From NCBI GenBank assembly GCA_029959295.1, contig JASCOH010000005.1:186001-250000 (forward strand): 64,000 bases of DNA, written 5' to 3'. This document shows, piece by piece, positions 60,602 to 64,000 of the stretch (the stretch's first letter is position 1; every line of letters starts with the position of its first letter). The DNA is from Flavobacteriaceae bacterium PS02334 (GTDB lineage Bacteria > Bacteroidota > Bacteroidia > Flavobacteriales > Flavobacteriaceae). The notes beneath the pieces were generated by a model that was not told the DNA's origin, did no database searches, and worked only from the letters and a program-made list of their open reading frames with translations. The position numbers and the translations under genes are program-made.

Positions 60602-61354
60602 ATGCAAAAAATTGTACCGTTTTTTATTTTCGTCATGGCGATAACTTCATCGCAAGCGCAGACTCCTGAAAGAAAATTTCTGAAAGGAAAAGTGACTGCG
60701 CGCACTTCTGATCTGGAAGGGATTTATGTCATCAACAAAACTGCCGAGAAAGAAACCGTGACCAAAGAAGGCGGTTATTATACGATTATGGCAAAACCTG
60801 GCGATTCCTTAATGTTTGCTTCCATCGAATTCAAAGGGAAAACGGTTGCTGTAGATTCGACACATTTTGGCCAAGAAATGCTTATTACAAAATTGGAAAC
60901 CATGGTGAACCAGCTTGACGAAGTAATGGTGATTCAATACAAAGATATCAATGCCTATTCATTAGGAATTCTGACTAAAAAAGCAAAATCATATACGCCT
61001 GCGGAAAGAAAATTGCTGACTGCGACTGGCGTTGATCCAAAGATTGGCTTGAATTCTTCTTTTGGAGTTGATCCGTTGTTGAATTTATTTTCAGGAAGGA
61101 CTGCAATGCTTAAAAAGGAATTGGAGGTTGAAAAGAAAGAAAATTGGATTGATAAATTAGAAAATTTATACGACGAAAAATACTTGACAGAAAAACTTAA
61201 GATTCCTGCAGCATATATTAAAGGATTTTTGTTCTATATTGTAGAAAATGAACATTTCGTTAAAACATTGAGCGCTAAAGATAAAACTGCAAATAATTTT
61301 CTCTTGGTGCAATTGGCCGAAAAATACCTCAAAACTATAGAAAATGAAAAATAA
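60602..61354 (+). CDS. Array paralog A: secreted carboxypeptidase-regulatory-like protein
   Basis: First of at least five tandem paralogs. It is 250 residues with a signal peptide (about 1-20, ending SSQAQ). Residues about 25-100 are a beta-sandwich resembling the CarboxypepD_reg domain at the N-terminus of SusC/TonB receptors. They are followed by VNQLDEVMVIQYKDINAYSL, which looks like the first plug strand. No barrel follows. Instead a conserved tail reads YTPAERKLLTA, SGRTAMLKKELEVEKKE, YDEKYLTEKLKIPAAYIKGF and AEKYLKTIENEK. Function is unknown. The next gene starts inside the last four codons. Confidence 0.85.
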   Translation: MQKIVPFFIFVMAITSSQAQTPERKFLKGKVTARTSDLEGIYVINKTAEKETVTKEGGYYTIMAKPGDSLMFASIEFKGKTVAVDSTHFGQEMLITKLETMVNQLDEVMVIQYKDINAYSLGILTKKAKSYTPAERKLLTATGVDPKIGLNSSFGVDPLLNLFSGRTAMLKKELEVEKKENWIDKLENLYDEKYLTEKLKIPAAYIKGFLFYIVENEHFVKTLSAKDKTANNFLLVQLAEKYLKTIENEK

Positions 61355-62078
61355 TCTCTTTTTATTATTGCTGCTTATTTCTCAATTGTCTTTCTCTCAG
61401 GCGAAAGACAAGCTGATGACTGGAAAAATTAATACTTTGCAAGTGGCTCCTGATGGCGTAGAAGTCATTAATATGACAACTAAAAAAACTACAAAATCTA
61501 ATGCTTTGGGAAAATTTTCGCTTTATGCAAAAACTGGAGACGTTATCGTTTTTTCTAGTCCTAATTTTGAATATGCGAAGAAAACAATTACTTCAAGTGA
61601 ATTTTCTGCGGGAACATTTGCGGTTTCCATGATTCCAAAAGTGACCGAATTAGAAGAAGTTGTAGTTCAAAAAGATGAAAAATTAGTGCATTCAGAGCTT
61701 TTCGACAATGCAAAAGAATATACGGTTGCAGAAAGAAGATTGCAAACCGGCGCAAGAGCTACACGGTTAAATCAAGGCTTAGAAATCAGCAATGATGCCA
61801 TTATCAACGCAATTTCAGGAAAATCAAAAAGGCTTCGTAAAGAGCTGGCCATCGAGAAAAAAGAATCGTATATGGAGCAAATCGAAGATACTTATGCTGA
61901 TGACTATTACACAAAAAGCTTAGGAATCGAAAAAGATTATGTCGCTGGTTTTAAGTATTTTATTGTAGAAGATGCGGCATTTATAAAAACGCTTGAAACT
62001 AGAAATAAAATTGCAATGGATGCCACGCTTTTGGAATTGGCACAGGAATACAAACAGCTTTTAGCCAATGAGAAATAA
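61344..62078 (+). CDS. Array paralog B: secreted carboxypeptidase-regulatory-like protein
   Basis: The 244 residues have a signal peptide (ending LSFSQA) and the same layout as paralog A: beta-sandwich (GKINTLQVAPDGVEVINMTTK), plug-like strand (TELEEVVVQKDEK), then the tail with YTVAERRLQTG, ISGKSKRLRKELAIEKKE, YADDYYTKSLGIEKDYVAGF and AQEYKQLLANEK. It is the most diverged member (VQKDEKLVHSEL where others have Lys-Tyr-Asn-Ile-Asn-Ala). The start ATG overlaps the paralog A stop by 11 bases. Function is unknown. Confidence 0.83.
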   Translation: MKNNLFLLLLLISQLSFSQAKDKLMTGKINTLQVAPDGVEVINMTTKKTTKSNALGKFSLYAKTGDVIVFSSPNFEYAKKTITSSEFSAGTFAVSMIPKVTELEEVVVQKDEKLVHSELFDNAKEYTVAERRLQTGARATRLNQGLEISNDAIINAISGKSKRLRKELAIEKKESYMEQIEDTYADDYYTKSLGIEKDYVAGFKYFIVEDAAFIKTLETRNKIAMDATLLELAQEYKQLLANEK

Positions 62079-62829
62079 CTACTTTCTCATTTTCTTCATT
62101 TCTTTTAGCACTATCATTTTCTCGCAGTCAAAAGAAAAAATGATTCACGGCAAAATTATTGCGCCGATAAATAACACTTCCGGAATTAACGTAATGAATC
62201 TTGTCAACGAAAAGTCAGCATTGACGGATGCTAACGGCGAATTTTATATTTTAGCAAAAGTGGACGATCTTCTTATTTTATCTTCTGAAAATTTTGAATA
62301 TAAGAGAAAATTGATCCAAGAAGAAGATTTTGGTGCGAAAATTGTTACGATTGAAATGATTCCAAAACTAGGGCAATTGGAGGAAGTGGTAATTACAAAA
62401 TACCAAAATTTTAATGCCGTAGATTTAGGAATTCTTTCAAAACCAGCCAAAGAATATACGCCTGCAGAAAGAAGACTGAAAACTGCTGGCGATTTTAAGC
62501 CGATTCATCTTTTAGGAATTTTAGGCGGAAGCTTACCGATTGATCCAATTTTGAATGCAATTAATGGAAGGACAAAAAGGCTGAAAAAAGAAATAAGCAT
62601 TGAGAAAAGAGAATTTAGGTTGCAAGAAATAGAAGATTTATATGACAATAATTTCTATGTTCAGACTTTAAAAATACCAACAGAATATATCATGGGTTTC
62701 AAATATTTTTTAACGGAAGACGAGGATTTTGCAACTTTATTGCTTGCAAAAAACAAACCTTCGATTGAAATGCATGTGGTCAAGTCAGCAGAAGATTATC
62801 TAAAAATAATTGCTGATGAAAGGGAATAA
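62068..62829 (+). CDS. Array paralog C: secreted carboxypeptidase-regulatory-like protein
   Basis: The 253 residues have a signal peptide (ending IIFSQ) and the array layout. The sandwich reads MIHGKIIAPINNTSGINVMN, with NLVNEKSALTDANGEFYILA as in D and E. The plug-like strand is GQLEEVVITKYQNFNAVDLG; the tail has YTPAERRLKTA, INGRTKRLKKEISIEKRE, YDNNFYVQTLKIPTEYIMGF and EDYLKIIADERE. It overlaps B by 11 bases. Closest to paralog D by eye. Function is unknown. Confidence 0.84.
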   Translation: MRNNYFLIFFISFSTIIFSQSKEKMIHGKIIAPINNTSGINVMNLVNEKSALTDANGEFYILAKVDDLLILSSENFEYKRKLIQEEDFGAKIVTIEMIPKLGQLEEVVITKYQNFNAVDLGILSKPAKEYTPAERRLKTAGDFKPIHLLGILGGSLPIDPILNAINGRTKRLKKEISIEKREFRLQEIEDLYDNNFYVQTLKIPTEYIMGFKYFLTEDEDFATLLLAKNKPSIEMHVVKSAEDYLKIIADERE

Positions 62830-63562
62830 ATTAGTTTTTTTTTTCTTGCTTTTTTACGGAATTACTTTTTCCCAAGAAAAGATGATTCACGTCAAAATTA
62901 CCGCTAACGGAAATGACGCAGAAGGAATCAATGTCGTAAATCTTGTCAATGAAAAGTCTGCAAAATCAGATGCTAAAGGCGAATTTCAGATTTTGGCAAA
63001 GGCAGATGACTTGTTAGTTTTATCTTCAGAAAGATTTGAATACAAGCGAAAAATTATCAGCGAAGATGATTTGAAGTCTAAAGTAATTACAATACAAATG
63101 ACTCCGAAACCCGGACAATTAGACGAAGTTGTGATTACAAAATACAGAAATATAAATGCGGTAGATTTGGGAATTTTATCAAAACCAGCTAAAGAATATA
63201 CGCCGGCGGAAAGAAGATTGAAAACCGCTTCTTCCTATGATTTAACCGTCGGGACTTATACTTCAGTCAGTTTAGACGCCATCATAAATTCAATTTCTGG
63301 AAGAACGGCAATGCTGAAAAAAGAACTGGAAGTTGAAAGAAAAGAAATTGCAAGAGAAAGGCTTTTGTCGATTTTTGACGAAGAATATTTTACTGAAAAA
63401 TTAAAAATTCCTTCAGATTACGTCAAGGGATTCCAGTATTTTGTAGTTGAAGATGAAAAATTCAGGCAAGTTCTGAAGTCTAAAGATAAAATTGCACAGG
63501 AAATTTTGATAAATAAACTAGCCACAGATTACCTTAAAATATTGGGCGATGAAAAAAAATAA
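62816..63562 (+). CDS. Array paralog D: secreted carboxypeptidase-regulatory-like protein
   Basis: The start is the ATG at 62816 (MKGNKLVFFFLLFYGITFSQ), giving a signal peptide and 248 residues. An upstream in-frame TTG at 62810 is less likely. Layout as in C: MIHVKITANGNDAEGINVVN, GQLDEVVITKYRNINAVDLG, YTPAERRLKTA, ISGRTAMLKKELEVERKE, FDEEYFTEKLKIPSDYVKGF and TDYLKILGDEKK. Its tail is closer to A, its middle closer to C, hinting at recombination between copies. It overlaps C by 14 bases. Function is unknown. Confidence 0.84.
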   Translation: MKGNKLVFFFLLFYGITFSQEKMIHVKITANGNDAEGINVVNLVNEKSAKSDAKGEFQILAKADDLLVLSSERFEYKRKIISEDDLKSKVITIQMTPKPGQLDEVVITKYRNINAVDLGILSKPAKEYTPAERRLKTASSYDLTVGTYTSVSLDAIINSISGRTAMLKKELEVERKEIARERLLSIFDEEYFTEKLKIPSDYVKGFQYFVVEDEKFRQVLKSKDKIAQEILINKLATDYLKILGDEKK

Positions 63563-64000
63563 TCTTCTTTTTCTATTGCTGATTTTTCAGAATGCTTTTT
63601 CCCAAGAAAAAATGATTCACGGACAAATTTTCGGAATGGGAAATAGTGTCGAAGGAATTAATATTGTAAATCTTGTCAATGAAAAATCGGCAATTTCTGA
63701 TGCAAGAGGAGAATTCCATATTCTTGCAAAGCCAGATGACATGCTGATTTTTTCGGCCATGACTTTTGAATACAAACGCAGAATAATTGTGCCGGAAGAC
63801 ATGCGTTCGTCACTTTTGGTAATTTCGTTAGAGCCAAAGCCAAATCAGTTGGAAGAAGTTGTAATCACCAAATATGTGAATATAAATGCAGTGGATTTGG
63901 GAATTATAAAAAAGCATATAAAAGAGCCGACGCCAGCAGAAAGAAGATTAAATTCTGCGAGATCAGGAATTATTACGGGTTTGATTAATAGCATAAATGG
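63549..64000 (+). CDS. Array paralog E (partial, runs off the window)
   Basis: A fifth copy starts at the ATG at 63549, overlapping D by 14 bases, and is open to the last base (about 150 codons). It shows the signal peptide (ending NAFSQ), MIHGQIFGMGNSVEGINIVN, NLVNEKSAISDARGEFHILA, NQLEEVVITKYVNINAVDLG and TPAERRLNSARSG. The C-terminal tail lies outside the window. Function is unknown; more copies may follow. Confidence 0.85.
   Translation, partial: MKKNNLLFLLLIFQNAFSQEKMIHGQIFGMGNSVEGINIVNLVNEKSAISDARGEFHILAKPDDMLIFSAMTFEYKRRIIVPEDMRSSLLVISLEPKPNQLEEVVITKYVNINAVDLGIIKKHIKEPTPAERRLNSARSGIITGLINSIN

Overview
The window looks like chromosomal DNA of a Flavobacterium-like member of the Bacteroidota (Flavobacteriaceae). 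It is AT-rich. Many genes are preceded by the Bacteroidota -7 element TAnnTTTG, sometimes with an upstream TTG. It encodes type IX secretion substrates (one type A and one type B C-terminal sorting domain) and the T9SS plug protein (DUF5103). The BamA/OmpH/UppS gene order and the FolK-deoxynucleoside kinase fusion also fit this group. No rRNA, prophage, IS element, integrase or CRISPR array is visible. Three tRNA genes are present: Gly-GCC, Leu-TAA and Gly-TCC.

Layout. 1-9.5 kb: a partial outer-membrane barrel gene faces an envelope cluster read leftwards (CBS protein, nadK, DUF6089 barrel, uppS, bamA, two ompH/skp genes, murI). 9.6-17 kb: pdxJ, an alpha/beta hydrolase, a T9SS-exported BNR protein, a small YvlD-like membrane protein, tig, clpP and clpX. 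17-28 kb: an outer-membrane receptor-like barrel, a GH3-family protein, DUF2797, an AsmA-like protein, sppA and the folK-dNK fusion. 28-37 kb: a T9SS type B protein with a C-type lectin domain, a SPOUT RNA methyltransferase, mutS, two tRNAs, a YegP-like protein, a small lipoprotein and an S46 dipeptidyl-peptidase. 37-44 kb: a GNAT, DUF6370, purT, an aminotransferase, a fatty acid desaturase, rsmG and pruA. 44.8-50.8 kb: a four-gene DNA repair cluster (MBL exonuclease, ATP-dependent ligase, Lhr-like helicase, PdeM phosphoesterase). 50.9-60.4 kb: apaG, T9SS plug, a methyltransferase, map, gpmI, two different L,D-transpeptidases, a GNAT, tRNA-Gly and pepE. 60.6 kb to the end: a tandem array of at least five paralogous, mutually overlapping genes. 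Each encodes a signal peptide, a carboxypeptidase-regulatory-like domain and a conserved helical tail. The fifth runs off the window.

How it fits together. Most of the window is conserved housekeeping: envelope biogenesis, protein quality control, DNA repair, cofactor and nucleotide metabolism, and wall cross-linking. The least explained parts are the tandem paralog array at the right end and several families of dispersed intergenic repeats. The repeats are palindromic CACAGATT and AACCATTAAG elements, ACTTTGCG/TTAGCG leaders, a GGGGCTA hairpin module and AACTCATAA strings. Some recur directly before start codons, including those of three consecutive repair genes.
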